Source: Brachybacterium halotolerans (lineage in GTDB: Bacteria > Actinomycetota > Actinomycetes > Actinomycetales > Dermabacteraceae). From it: a DNA stretch of 64,000 nucleotides. Numbering within the stretch: the stretch's first letter is position 1; every line of letters begins with the position of its first letter. The translations under genes were made by a program, and so were the position numbers. Under the pieces are notes generated by a model. The model was not told where the DNA came from and did no database searches. It worked only from the letters and a program-made list of their open reading frames with translations. Of the stretch, positions 25,901 through 33,841 are shown one piece after another. The stretch covers positions 90,151-154,150 of the forward strand of contig NZ_JAEDAJ010000008.1 of NCBI RefSeq assembly GCF_016623465.1. Reading direction: 5' to 3'.

Positions 25901-26652
25901 GCGGGCACGACGGGCTGCCGCCGGCGCGCGGGCACGACGACCGGACCGGCGCGCATCCGACGCGCTTCGACCGGGCGCTCGACGAGCTGGGAACGGCGAT
26001 CGTCCGCGGCGACCTGCCCGCGGGGCACGCGGACACCGTCGAGGGCCTGGTCGGGCGCACGGGCGCCTCGCGCAGCGTGGTCCGCGAGGCCACGCGCGTG
26101 CTGACCGCCCTGGGCATGCTCAGCGCCGGGCGGCGCGTGGGCCTGCGGGTGCGCGGCCACGAGCACTGGGATGTGCTGGATCCGCTCGTGATCCGCTGGC
26201 GCCTCGCCGGACCTGAACGGACGACGCAGATCGCCGAGCTGCGCGCCCTGCGCCGCGCAGTGGAGCCGGAAGCCGCCGCCGCGGCGGCGAGGCGGGTCGC
26301 CGCCGGTGAGGCCACGGGAGTGAGCCTCCGTGCGCTCGAGGGCGCGGCCGCGCAGATGCGTCAGTGGGCGGGCGTCGGCGCGGTCCCCGGGGCCGACGGC
26401 CCGGACTCGTTCCTCGCCGTCGACAGCGCCCTGCACGCCGCGGTCCTTGCACTCTGCGACAACGCGATGTTCGCGCGGCTGCGCATGGTGATCGAGGAGA
26501 GCCTGCGCGAGAGGGCGCTCGTGGAGCGCGCTGATCTGCCGCCCGAACCGCACGACGTGGACCTGCATCTGCAGGTCGCCCGCGCGATCAGCGAGGGCAG
26601 TGCCGAGGATGCCGCACGGGCCATGCGCGAGATCGTGGTGCGGACGGGGTGA
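25897..26652 (+). CDS. GntR/FadR-family transcriptional regulator
   Basis: A 251-residue FadR-type regulator. The N-terminal winged helix is recognisable (RFDRALDELGTAIVRGDLPAGHADTVEGLVGRTGASRSVVREATRVLTALGML), followed by an all-helical FCD ligand domain with the His/Asp-type metal-ligand positions ('AVDSALHAAVLALCDNAMF', 'DVDLHLQVARAI'). FCD regulators usually sense sugar acids or carboxylates, which suits control of the two neighbouring SDR genes. The GTG start overlaps the SDR stop by 4 bp (GTGA), indicating translational coupling. Confidence 0.87.
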   Translation: MSGHDGLPPARGHDDRTGAHPTRFDRALDELGTAIVRGDLPAGHADTVEGLVGRTGASRSVVREATRVLTALGMLSAGRRVGLRVRGHEHWDVLDPLVIRWRLAGPERTTQIAELRALRRAVEPEAAAAAARRVAAGEATGVSLRALEGAAAQMRQWAGVGAVPGADGPDSFLAVDSALHAAVLALCDNAMFARLRMVIEESLRERALVERADLPPEPHDVDLHLQVARAISEGSAEDAARAMREIVVRTG

Positions 26653-26685
26653 GTGCTAGCCCGGATGGGTGCTGAGCTCGTCCCC

Positions 26686-27084
26686 TCAGCGCCCCCGCGT
26701 CTTCGGCTTCACGCACACCACGGGGCACGGAGCCTCCATGATCACGCGCTGCGCGGTGGACCCCAGCAGCATCTTGCCGATGGGGGTGCGGCGGCGCACC
26801 CCCAGCACGACCTGGTCGATCTTCTCGTTGTCGATGGTCTGCAGGATGTCGTCGGCCGCGTCGTCGCGCCGCGGCACGACCCGCAGCTCGAAGTGCACGC
26901 CGCTGGCCTCGAGCCGCTCGTGGAGGGGCTCGCGCCCGGCGTCGCCCGCGTTCTTGCGGGGATCGTCGCTGCGCTCGGAGGCGAGCACCACGAGCGTGGC
27001 GTCCTTGGTCCTCGCCTCCTCCAATGCGTACTCGAGGGCGGCTTCGCTGGTGGGGCTGGGCACGTAGCCGAGCAGGATCTTCAT
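26686..27084 (-). CDS. Universal stress protein (UspA family)
   Basis: A 132-residue single-domain USP. The ATP-binding signature G-2x-G-9x-G(S/T) is approximated by GVRRRTPIGKMLLGSTAQRV, followed by the usual APCPVVCVKP end. It likely binds ATP and modulates stress or transport. The gene lies 103 bp downstream of the APC permease on the same strand; permease-USP pairs are common, and the USP may tune the permease. CTGGAG precedes the ATG. Confidence 0.93.
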   Translation of the reverse strand: MKILLGYVPSPTSEAALEYALEEARTKDATLVVLASERSDDPRKNAGDAGREPLHERLEASGVHFELRVVPRRDDAADDILQTIDNEKIDQVVLGVRRRTPIGKMLLGSTAQRVIMEAPCPVVCVKPKTRGR

Positions 27085-27187
27085 CGTCGACTCCAGGTGT
27101 CTCGGGGTGGCTCGGATTGCTCAGGTTGCTCGGGGAGGATCGGGATCTCGAGGTCTCGACGGGCGCCGTGACCAGGCACCCGGCCGC

Positions 27188-28675
27188 TCACTCGCGGCCG
27201 ATCTCGTCCTGGTCGTGGAAGCGCGTGCGCCGGCCCTTGATCGCGGAGTTGTACAGGTAGGTGATCACGTACAGCACGAGGCCCACACCGAGCAGGCCGC
27301 CCGCGATGTAGTAGTTCTCCTTGGGCTGGGCGATGGGGGTGACGAGGATCAGCGAGGTGACCCCGCCGATCACGGCCACCACGATGGGGGTGCGGAAGTG
27401 CCCCTTCGCGCCCGGGTCCTTGCGGAGCACGATCACGGAGACGTTGACCAGGCAGAACACGATCAGCAGCAGCAGCGCCGTGGTGCCGCCGAGGTTCTTG
27501 ATGATGGTCTCCGGCAGGGCGTAGCTGACGACCACCACGAGCGCGAAGGCGAGGAGCGTCGAGAAGACGATGCCTCCCACGGGGCTGCGGCGCCCCTTGA
27601 GCACGACCCCCAGGAACGGCGGGAGCACGCCCTGCTTGGCCATGCCGTAGAGCAGGCGCGAGGCCATCATCATGTTGATCAGCACGGTGTTGGCGACCGC
27701 GAAGATCGAGATGATCGGGAAGATCGTGTCCATCGGCAGGTTCGGCGCGCCGTGCGAGACCACGCTCAGCAGCGGCGTGGTGGCGGTGGTGAGCTCGCCG
27801 ATCGGGACCACGGCGACCGCAGTGAGGGAGACCAGCACGTAGACCACGCCCGTGATCGACAGGCCGCCCAGCAGCATCTTCGGGAAGTTCTTCGAGGGGT
27901 TCACGGTCTCCTCGGCCATGTTCACCGAGTCCTCGAAGCCGACCATCGAGAAGAACGCGAGGGCGGTCGCACCGATCACGGCCATGAACATGCTCTTGTC
28001 CTCGGGCGCCTCGAACAGCACCACGCGCGAGAAGTCCGCGTCGCCGCGACCGATCGCGAGGAAGCCGATGATCAGCACCATCGCCAGGCCGCTGAGCTCG
28101 ATCAGCGTGAGCACCACGTTGGCCTTCACGGACTCGCTCACGCCGTAGGAGTTCACGCAGGCCACCACGGCGATGAAGACGAGCGCGATGATCACGGCGA
28201 CGTGATGGGAGCCGGCGGCCCCGAGGGTGTCCTCGAGGTGGAAGACGGCCAGCACGTTCTCCGCGAGGAAGATCGCGCTGTTCGAGGCCGAGGTGATGCC
28301 CGAGGACAGCACCGCGAAGGTCACCATGAAGGTGACGAAGTGGATGCCGAAGGCCTTGTGGACGTACAGCGCGGCGCCCGCGGCCTGCGGGTACTTCGTC
28401 ACCATCTCCACATAGGACAGCGCCGTCATCATCGCGACCACGAACGCGAGGATCACCGGCAGCCATCCCGCGCCGCCCACCTGGCCGGCGACCTGGCCGG
28501 TCAGCGCGTAGACGCCGGTGCCGAGGATGTCGCCGACGATGAACAGCAGCAGCAGGCCGGGGGTGATGGCCTTCTTGAGCTCGGTGCCCTGGCCCGGGGA
28601 CGAGCCGTCGCCGTCGGGGGCGGTGAGGGTGGGATCGCCGGGTGCGCCGGAGCCGGCGCCGGTTTCCTGGGTCAT
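27188..28675 (-). CDS. APC-family amino acid permease
   Basis: A 495-residue amino acid/polyamine permease with about 12 helices. The first-helix motif GLLLLFIVGDILGTGVYALTGQVAGQVGGAGWLP and the GFEDSVNMAEETVNPSKNFP block after helix 5 are standard for the cationic/amino-acid-transporter branch. The N-terminus is a 30-residue Gly/Pro/Asp tail. GGGAG before the ATG supports the start at 28675. The 327-bp divergent spacer (28676-29002) carries a LacI-like palindrome. A USP gene follows and is probably cotranscribed. Confidence 0.9.
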   Translation of the reverse strand: MTQETGAGSGAPGDPTLTAPDGDGSSPGQGTELKKAITPGLLLLFIVGDILGTGVYALTGQVAGQVGGAGWLPVILAFVVAMMTALSYVEMVTKYPQAAGAALYVHKAFGIHFVTFMVTFAVLSSGITSASNSAIFLAENVLAVFHLEDTLGAAGSHHVAVIIALVFIAVVACVNSYGVSESVKANVVLTLIELSGLAMVLIIGFLAIGRGDADFSRVVLFEAPEDKSMFMAVIGATALAFFSMVGFEDSVNMAEETVNPSKNFPKMLLGGLSITGVVYVLVSLTAVAVVPIGELTTATTPLLSVVSHGAPNLPMDTIFPIISIFAVANTVLINMMMASRLLYGMAKQGVLPPFLGVVLKGRRSPVGGIVFSTLLAFALVVVVSYALPETIIKNLGGTTALLLLIVFCLVNVSVIVLRKDPGAKGHFRTPIVVAVIGGVTSLILVTPIAQPKENYYIAGGLLGVGLVLYVITYLYNSAIKGRRTRFHDQDEIGRE

Positions 28676-28820
28676 GAGGGACTCCCGGGGTCGGAGGTGG
28701 GGGAAGGTCTCGGGGCGGGTGCGGCGCACGGCGCGGTCTCGCGCTCAGGGACGCCGACTCGGGCGGGCGGGGCACCCGCGGTGCGGACCTGGGCCCGCGA
28801 TCTGGGGATCCTACCTCAGC

Positions 28821-28834
28821 GTGAGCGCGCTCAC
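28821..28834. promoter_or_regulatory. Perfect 14-bp palindrome GTGAGCGCGCTCAC
   Basis: Sits in the 327-bp spacer between the divergent APC permease and aldo/keto reductase genes. It resembles LacI/GalR-type operators with a central CG. A TAGGGT hexamer at 28855-28860 may be the -10 for the reductase. The remaining spacer, on the permease side, is G-rich with no other clear signal. Confidence 0.45.
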
Positions 28835-29002
28835 CCGATCAGCGCGACCGGCCCTAGGGTGGAGGAGTCCGTGCGCAGCGCGGCGTCGACCGCCTCTCCC
28901 CGGAGCGTCGGCCCCGCGTCGCATCCGGCGCACGCCCGCACCACCGCCCCATTTCCCGCATCTCCGCCCGCACCCGCACCCGAACCCGCACGAGGAGTCC
29001 CC

Positions 29003-29839
29003 ATGAGCAGCGTCGCGAACATCGCCCTGGCCGACGGCAACACCATCCCCCAGCTCGGCTACGGCGTCTGGCAGGTCGAGGACGAGGTCGCGGCCGACGT
29101 CGTCGGCCAGGCCCTCGAGGCCGGCTACCGCCACATCGACACCGCCAAGGCGTACGACAACGAGGAGGGCGTGGGCCGCGCGCTACGCGCTTCCGGCCTC
29201 CCGCGCGAGGACGTCTTCGTCACCACCAAGCTGTGGAACGACGACCACGACTACGACCGTGCGATCGCCGCTCTCGACGCCTCGCTCGAACGCCTGGGCC
29301 TCGAGTACGTGGATCTCTACCTCATCCACTGGGCGAAGCCCAAGCAGGGCAAGCACGTGGAGGCCTGGAAGGCGCTCGTCGAGCTGCAGAAGCAGGGGAA
29401 GGCGCGCTCGATCGGCGTCTCGAACTTCCCCAAGGCACAGCTCGAGGAGATCATCGAGGCCACGGGCGTGACCCCGGTGATCCATCAGATCGAGCTGCAC
29501 CCCGACTTCGCCCAGGAGGAGCTGCGCGCCTTCGGCCGGGAGCACGGCATCCTCACCGAGGCCTGGTCGCCCCTGGGCCAGGGCGGCGAACTGCTCCAGG
29601 ACGCGGTGATCACGGAGATCGCCGCCGCGCACGGGGCAACCCCCGCGCAGGTCGTCATCGCCTGGCACCTCGCGATCGGGAACATCGTGATCCCGAAGTC
29701 CGTGACCCCCGAGCGCATCGTCTCGAACCTGGCCGCCGCCGAGCTCGAGCTCAGCGACGAGGACCTCGAGCGCCTCGCGGCCCTCGACCGGGCCGAGGCG
29801 GGCCGGATCGGCGCCGATCCGGCGGGCATCGAGTTCTGA
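29003..29839 (+). CDS. Aldo/keto reductase (AKR5-type, 2,5-diketo-gluconate reductase-like)
   Basis: A 278-residue NADPH-dependent carbonyl reductase. AKR landmarks are clear: GYRHIDTAKAYDNEEGVGRAL (Asp and Tyr of the tetrad), FVTTKLWN (Lys), YLIHW (His), then GVSNF and the cofactor block IPKSVTPERIVSNL. This set matches the AKR5/prostaglandin-F-synthase-like branch that reduces small aldehydes and keto sugars. GAGGAGTCCCC before the ATG fixes the start. It stands alone between an APC permease and an IclR regulator, converging on the latter. Confidence 0.93.
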   Translation: MSSVANIALADGNTIPQLGYGVWQVEDEVAADVVGQALEAGYRHIDTAKAYDNEEGVGRALRASGLPREDVFVTTKLWNDDHDYDRAIAALDASLERLGLEYVDLYLIHWAKPKQGKHVEAWKALVELQKQGKARSIGVSNFPKAQLEEIIEATGVTPVIHQIELHPDFAQEELRAFGREHGILTEAWSPLGQGGELLQDAVITEIAAAHGATPAQVVIAWHLAIGNIVIPKSVTPERIVSNLAAAELELSDEDLERLAALDRAEAGRIGADPAGIEF

Positions 29840-29861
29840 GCCGCCGCGGCCCGAAGGGACG

Positions 29862-30686
29862 CTAGTCCTCGGCGCGCTCCTCGCGGGGGCGTCGGCCGGT
29901 CGCGGCGCGGGCGACCTCCTCGGCCGCGGCCTGGACGGCGCGCGTGCACTCGGCGACCCTGTCCTCGCCCAGGCGGTTGGACTGCCAGGTCAGGCCGATG
30001 GCCGCGATCGGCCAGTCGGCGTGGTCGAGCACGGGCGCCGCGACCGAGCGGTACCCGGGGGTGATCTCGCCGTCCTCGCGGGCGAAGCCGTCGCGGCGCA
30101 CCTGCTCGAGGATCGCGGCGAGCTGCGCGGGCGTCGTCGGCCCGACCCCGGGCCGACGGGGCACGAGGTCCTCGCGGGAGATGAACAGGCTGCGCAGCTG
30201 CACGAGGGGCAGGGCCGCGAGCATCGCCCGGCCGGTGGCGGTGAGATGCGCGGGAAGGCGCACGCCCTGATCGGTGACGAGGCTGCCGCGCCCCTTCGCG
30301 CGGTCCTCGACCACGTAGAGGACGTCGCGGCCGTGGAGCACCGCGAGGTGCCCGGACTCGCCGATGGCGTCGACGGTGCGCTCGAGGACGACCCGGCCCA
30401 CCCGCGCGAGCGGCGCATGGCGCATGTACCCGACGGCGACCTCGTAGGCCGCAGGCCCCAGCGCGTACAGCCTCTCCTGCGGAAGATGCAGCGCATAGCC
30501 GTGGGCGACGAGCGTCCCGAGCAGGTCGTACGTGGTCGACCGGGGCAGCTCGAGGTCCTGGGCCACGCGCGCGGCGGCGACGGGCGCCCGCCGTGAGGAG
30601 AGGTAGGTCAGCACGCGCAGGGTGGCGTCCGCGGCCGGCGCCTTGGGCGGCTTCGGGGACGTCTGGTCCGGGGTTCGGGATGCCAT
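29862..30686 (-). CDS. IclR-family transcriptional regulator
   Basis: A 274-residue IclR regulator: winged helix (about 20-80, LRVLTYLSSRRAPVAAARVAQDLELPRSTTYDLLGTLVAHGYA) and effector domain (about 95-255) with the typical 'LPAHLTATGRAMLAALP' and 'VAAPVLDHADWPIAAIGLTW' blocks. The latter departs only slightly from the usual consensus. The ATG at 30684-30686 is preferred; an upstream in-frame ATG adds an unconserved tail. It is divergent from a dicarboxylate symporter, and the shared spacer holds inverted GGTCA half-sites, so it probably controls that symporter. Confidence 0.9.
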   Translation of the reverse strand: MASRTPDQTSPKPPKAPAADATLRVLTYLSSRRAPVAAARVAQDLELPRSTTYDLLGTLVAHGYALHLPQERLYALGPAAYEVAVGYMRHAPLARVGRVVLERTVDAIGESGHLAVLHGRDVLYVVEDRAKGRGSLVTDQGVRLPAHLTATGRAMLAALPLVQLRSLFISREDLVPRRPGVGPTTPAQLAAILEQVRRDGFAREDGEITPGYRSVAAPVLDHADWPIAAIGLTWQSNRLGEDRVAECTRAVQAAAEEVARAATGRRPREERAED

Positions 30687-30781
30687 AGTCCGACCAGGAT
30701 GCCATCGCTCGCCCGGAACGTCGGACTCGTCGGCCCGATCTCCTCCGCCGCGCACCGCCCGGTTCCAGGCGCACGCACCGA

Positions 30782-30839
30782 GGTCGACCGGCCAGATCCA
30801 TAGCCTTGCTTATGTGACCCTATGGTCAAGGCATTGACC
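30782..30839. promoter_or_regulatory. Cluster of inverted GGTCA/TGACC half-sites upstream of the symporter
   Basis: In the 184-bp iclR-symporter spacer: GGTCGACC (30782-30789); TGACC-CTAT-GGTCA (30815-30828); and GGTCAA-GGCA-TTGACC (30824-30839), which shares the middle half-site and whose last arm is also the -35 TTGACC. The spacing suggests a regulator, most simply the adjacent IclR protein, covering the -35. Confidence 0.6.
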
Positions 30840-30862
30840 TCGCCGGGGCGTGCTCCTAACGT
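30834..30862 (+). promoter_or_regulatory. Promoter of the dicarboxylate symporter
   Basis: -35 TTGACC (30834-30839), 17-bp spacer, -10 TAACGT (30857-30862). Transcription would start at or about 30869-30871, the GTG codon itself, giving a leaderless mRNA. This decides the start codon of the symporter. Confidence 0.65.
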
Positions 30863-30870
30863 CGTCCCTC

Positions 30871-32388
30871 GTGAGCACCACGACCCCCTCCCCCGCCCCG
30901 CGCAGCACCCGCAACCCGCTGCGCGCGATCGCGCGCATCCCCTTCGGCTGGCAGGTCCTCATCGGCCTGGTCCTCGGCGTCGCCCTCGGCCTCGTGGCCT
31001 CGGCGATAGGCCCCGGCAGCGGAGAGGAGGGCGCCAACTGGCTGACCACCACCCTGGACACCATCGGCACCGCCTTCGTCACGCTGCTGAAGGCCCTCGT
31101 CCCGCCGCTGATCTTCCTCGCGATCGTCACCTCCATCGCGAACCTGCGGAAGGTCACGAACGCCGCCCGCCTCGCCTGGAAGACCCTGCTCTGGTTCGCG
31201 ATCACCTCGCTGATCGCCGTGCTCATCGGCATCGGCCTGGGCGCGATCACCAGCCCCGGCGCGAACTCGAGCGTCTCGGCCGACGCCGCGCAGGCCTCGG
31301 ACACCCAGGGCACCTGGCTCGACTTCCTCATCGGCCTGGTCCCCTCGAACTTCCTGGGCATCGAGGGCAGCGCGGGCGACGACGGCTCGGTCTCCCTGAG
31401 CTTCAACGCCCTGCAGATCCTCGTCATCTCGATCGCCGTGGGCATCGCCGTGCTCTCCGTCGGCGAGAAGGCCGAGCCGTTCCTGAAGATCACCGGCTCC
31501 GCCCTCGAGATCGTCCAGAAGCTGCTGTGGTGGGTCATCCGCCTGGCCCCGATCGGCACCGTGGGCCTGCTGGGCAACGCCGTGGCCAGCTACGGCTGGG
31601 ACGCGATCGGGCAGCTCGGCGTGTTCGTGGCCGACGTCTACATCGGCATGCTGCTGGTGCTGCTCGTCGTCTACCCGATCCTGCTGCGCACCAGCGGCCT
31701 CTCGATCGGCTCGTTCTTCCGCGGCGTGTGGCCCGCGACCTCGCTCGGCTTCGTCTCCCGCAGCTCGCTGGGCACCATGCCGATGACCCAGACGGTCACC
31801 GAGCGCATGGGCGTGCCGCGCCACTACGCCTCCTTCGCGATCCCGCTGGGCGCGACCACCAAGATGGACGGCTGCGCCGCCATCTACCCGGCGCTCGCCG
31901 CGATCTTCGTGGCGAACTTCTTCGGCGTCCCGCTCGGGATCACCGACTACCTGCTGATCGTGCTGGTCTCCGTGCTGGGCTCGGCGGCGACCGCCGGCAT
32001 GACCGGCGCGACCGTCATGCTCACCCTGACCCTGTCGACCCTGGGCCTGCCGCTCGAGGGCGTGGGCCTGCTGCTCGCGATCGACCCGATCCTGGACATG
32101 GGCCGCACCGCCCTGAACGTCACCGGCCAGTCCCTGGTCGCCGTGATCGTCGCCAAGCGCGAGAAGATCCTGGACCAGAGGGCCTACGACGACTCCGTGC
32201 GCACCTCCTTCGCCGAGATCCAGGCCGATCAGAAGGCCGAGGCGGACGCGTTCGCCGAGGTCGAGGCCGAGGTGGCCGAGCAGGAGGCCGGCGCCCCGGC
32301 ACCGGACGCCCTCGCGGATCCCGCTGCGCACGCCGCGGGCGGCGAGAGGCGCACCGAGGCCGCCGAGGCGGCGCGCCCACAGGCCTGA
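30871..32388 (+). CDS. Dicarboxylate/amino acid:cation symporter (DAACS family)
   Basis: A 505-residue carrier of the glutamate/aspartate/C4-dicarboxylate symporter family. Hairpin motifs are present in the expected order: SRSSLGTMP (the family SSSATLP-type hairpin 1), GATTKMDGCAAIYPALAAIFVANFFG (the family GATxNMDG motif of helix 7, here TKMDG), and DPILDMGRTALNVTGQ in helix 8. A charged 60-residue C-terminal tail follows. It imports anionic dicarboxylates or acidic amino acids with Na+ or H+. The promoter places the GTG at 30871 at the mRNA 5' end. Adjacent divergent IclR is the likely regulator. Confidence 0.92.
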   Translation: MSTTTPSPAPRSTRNPLRAIARIPFGWQVLIGLVLGVALGLVASAIGPGSGEEGANWLTTTLDTIGTAFVTLLKALVPPLIFLAIVTSIANLRKVTNAARLAWKTLLWFAITSLIAVLIGIGLGAITSPGANSSVSADAAQASDTQGTWLDFLIGLVPSNFLGIEGSAGDDGSVSLSFNALQILVISIAVGIAVLSVGEKAEPFLKITGSALEIVQKLLWWVIRLAPIGTVGLLGNAVASYGWDAIGQLGVFVADVYIGMLLVLLVVYPILLRTSGLSIGSFFRGVWPATSLGFVSRSSLGTMPMTQTVTERMGVPRHYASFAIPLGATTKMDGCAAIYPALAAIFVANFFGVPLGITDYLLIVLVSVLGSAATAGMTGATVMLTLTLSTLGLPLEGVGLLLAIDPILDMGRTALNVTGQSLVAVIVAKREKILDQRAYDDSVRTSFAEIQADQKAEADAFAEVEAEVAEQEAGAPAPDALADPAAHAAGGERRTEAAEAARPQA

Positions 32389-32451
32389 GCCACCCCGCGA
32401 CCAGTGGAAATCGGTCGCCGTGCTCGGACTCTGCGCGATACCGTCCCCGGC

Positions 32452-33282
32452 GTGGAGACCGGAGACGACGCCCGCGAGATCCCGCTCGGCGGAGGCAACG
32501 CGAGCGCGGGTGTGCTGCGCGTCGGCGACACCGTGCGCAAGCCGTGGCTCGCGGGCACGCCGCTCGTCGCCCGGTTCACTGAGGCGCTGCGCGCGGCGGG
32601 CATCGACGTCCCCGCCCACCTGGGCCGCGACGACAGGGGCCGACAGATCATCGAGCACGTGCCGGGCGTCCTCGCGATGGACATGGGCCAGCTCGACGTC
32701 GGCCGGCTGGAGCGCGTCGGCCACCTGGTGCGCGCCGTGCACGAGGCGAGCGCCGCGCTGCCGAGGGACCGGTTCCCGCTCGGATCGACGTCGGAGACCG
32801 CGGCCGACCTGCATGAAGGACCCCGGCCGGACGGCGCCCGCTGGGAGGTGCTGCTTCCCGCCCCGACACCGCCCGAGCTGATCTGCCACCACGACATCGC
32901 TCCCTGGAACCTCCTGGTGGACGGCGAGCGGATGATCCTCATCGACCTCGACGGCGCCGGGCCGAGCACTCGCGCCTGGGACCTCGCCTATGCGGCGCAG
33001 TCGTTCTCGGGCATGGTCGCCGGGGCCGACCCGGCGGACGTCGCCGTGCGCCTGCGGGCCCTCGTCGTGGACGGCTACGGGGCCGACGCCGACCTGCGCG
33101 TCCAGCTGCCGCGGCTCGTGGCCGAGCGCGCGCAGGCGATGCACGACCTGCTCGCGCGCTCGCACGCCGAGGGCAGGGAGCCGTGGGGGTCGATGTTCGT
33201 GACGGGGCACGGCGAGCACTGGCGGGCGGCGGCCGCGTTCGCCGCCGCCCATGAGGAGGCGTGGCGCGACGCGCTCAGCTGA
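32452..33282 (+). CDS. Aminoglycoside-phosphotransferase-fold kinase
   Basis: A 276-residue protein of the APH/choline-kinase fold. The Brenner motif is HHDIAPWNLLV (catalytic Asp148, Asn153) and the metal-binding block is LIDLDG (Asp165/Asp167) followed by the family-typical GPSTRAWDLAY. The N-lobe is short and its nucleotide loop is LGGGNAS. Such proteins phosphorylate small hydroxyl compounds; few are true drug-resistance enzymes, so no resistance is claimed. TACCGT (32439-32444) ends 7 nt before the GTG at 32452, favouring this leaderless start over the in-frame GTG at 32404. Confidence 0.82.
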   Translation: METGDDAREIPLGGGNASAGVLRVGDTVRKPWLAGTPLVARFTEALRAAGIDVPAHLGRDDRGRQIIEHVPGVLAMDMGQLDVGRLERVGHLVRAVHEASAALPRDRFPLGSTSETAADLHEGPRPDGARWEVLLPAPTPPELICHHDIAPWNLLVDGERMILIDLDGAGPSTRAWDLAYAAQSFSGMVAGADPADVAVRLRALVVDGYGADADLRVQLPRLVAERAQAMHDLLARSHAEGREPWGSMFVTGHGEHWRAAAAFAAAHEEAWRDALS

Positions 33283-33322
33283 GCGCGCGGAGGCCGTCGG
33301 CCGCCCCGGTACCCTCCGGGAC

Positions 33323-33841
33323 ATGGAGGCCGCCGACCAGCCCCGCACCGCCGCCGACCCGGACCGCGCCGACCGCTCCCCCGCGGACGCCGCCGCCGCG
33401 ACCGGGCTCAGCCTCGACACCCTGCGCTACTACGAGAGGGAGGGGCTGATCGGCCCGATCGCACGGGACGCCGGCGGCCGTCGCCGGTATTCCGCCGACG
33501 ACGTGGCCTGGATCGGCATCGTCACCTGCCTGCGCGACGCCGGCCTCGGCATCGAGGACCTGCGACGGTTCACGAGGCTGCTCACGCAGAGCGCGGATCC
33601 CACGGATCGCGTCGCCTTCCTGGAAGAGCGCCGCACCGAGCTCGAGGAGCGGCAGCGGGCGACGCGGAAGGCCCTCACGGTGCTCGACGACAAGATCGCC
33701 TACTACGGCGCGCGGACCGAGCGCAGGGGTGACGGTCGGGGGCGAGTCCGCCCCTCCGACGGCGTCGGCCCTCACCCCGCAGCGTCAAGGGTCTCTCTCT
33801 CCTCCGCCGTGAGCACGGTGGTCGCTCCTCGCCATGCCTGA
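33323..33841 (+). CDS. MerR-family transcriptional regulator
   Basis: A 172-residue MerR protein. After a 25-residue Ala/Asp/Pro tail the winged helix is clear: AAAATGLSLDTLRYYEREGLIGPIARDAGGRRRYSADDVAWI, then a coiled-coil dimer helix ending LTVLDDKIAYY. No metal-binding Cys is present, so it is an organic- or stress-sensing type. The last 45 residues are Arg/Pro-rich and run antisense through the end of the convergent aldo/keto reductase gene (70-bp overlap), and may be a read-through tail. TACCCT ends 7 nt before the ATG. The likely target is the adjacent reductase promoter, which has the MerR-type 19-bp spacer. Confidence 0.88.
   Translation: MEAADQPRTAADPDRADRSPADAAAATGLSLDTLRYYEREGLIGPIARDAGGRRRYSADDVAWIGIVTCLRDAGLGIEDLRRFTRLLTQSADPTDRVAFLEERRTELEERQRATRKALTVLDDKIAYYGARTERRGDGRGRVRPSDGVGPHPAASRVSLSSAVSTVVAPRHA

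Noticed and set aside
32452..33282. Aminoglycoside resistance gene
   Set aside because: Only the general APH kinase fold is seen; most such proteins act on other substrates and nothing here shows drug specificity.
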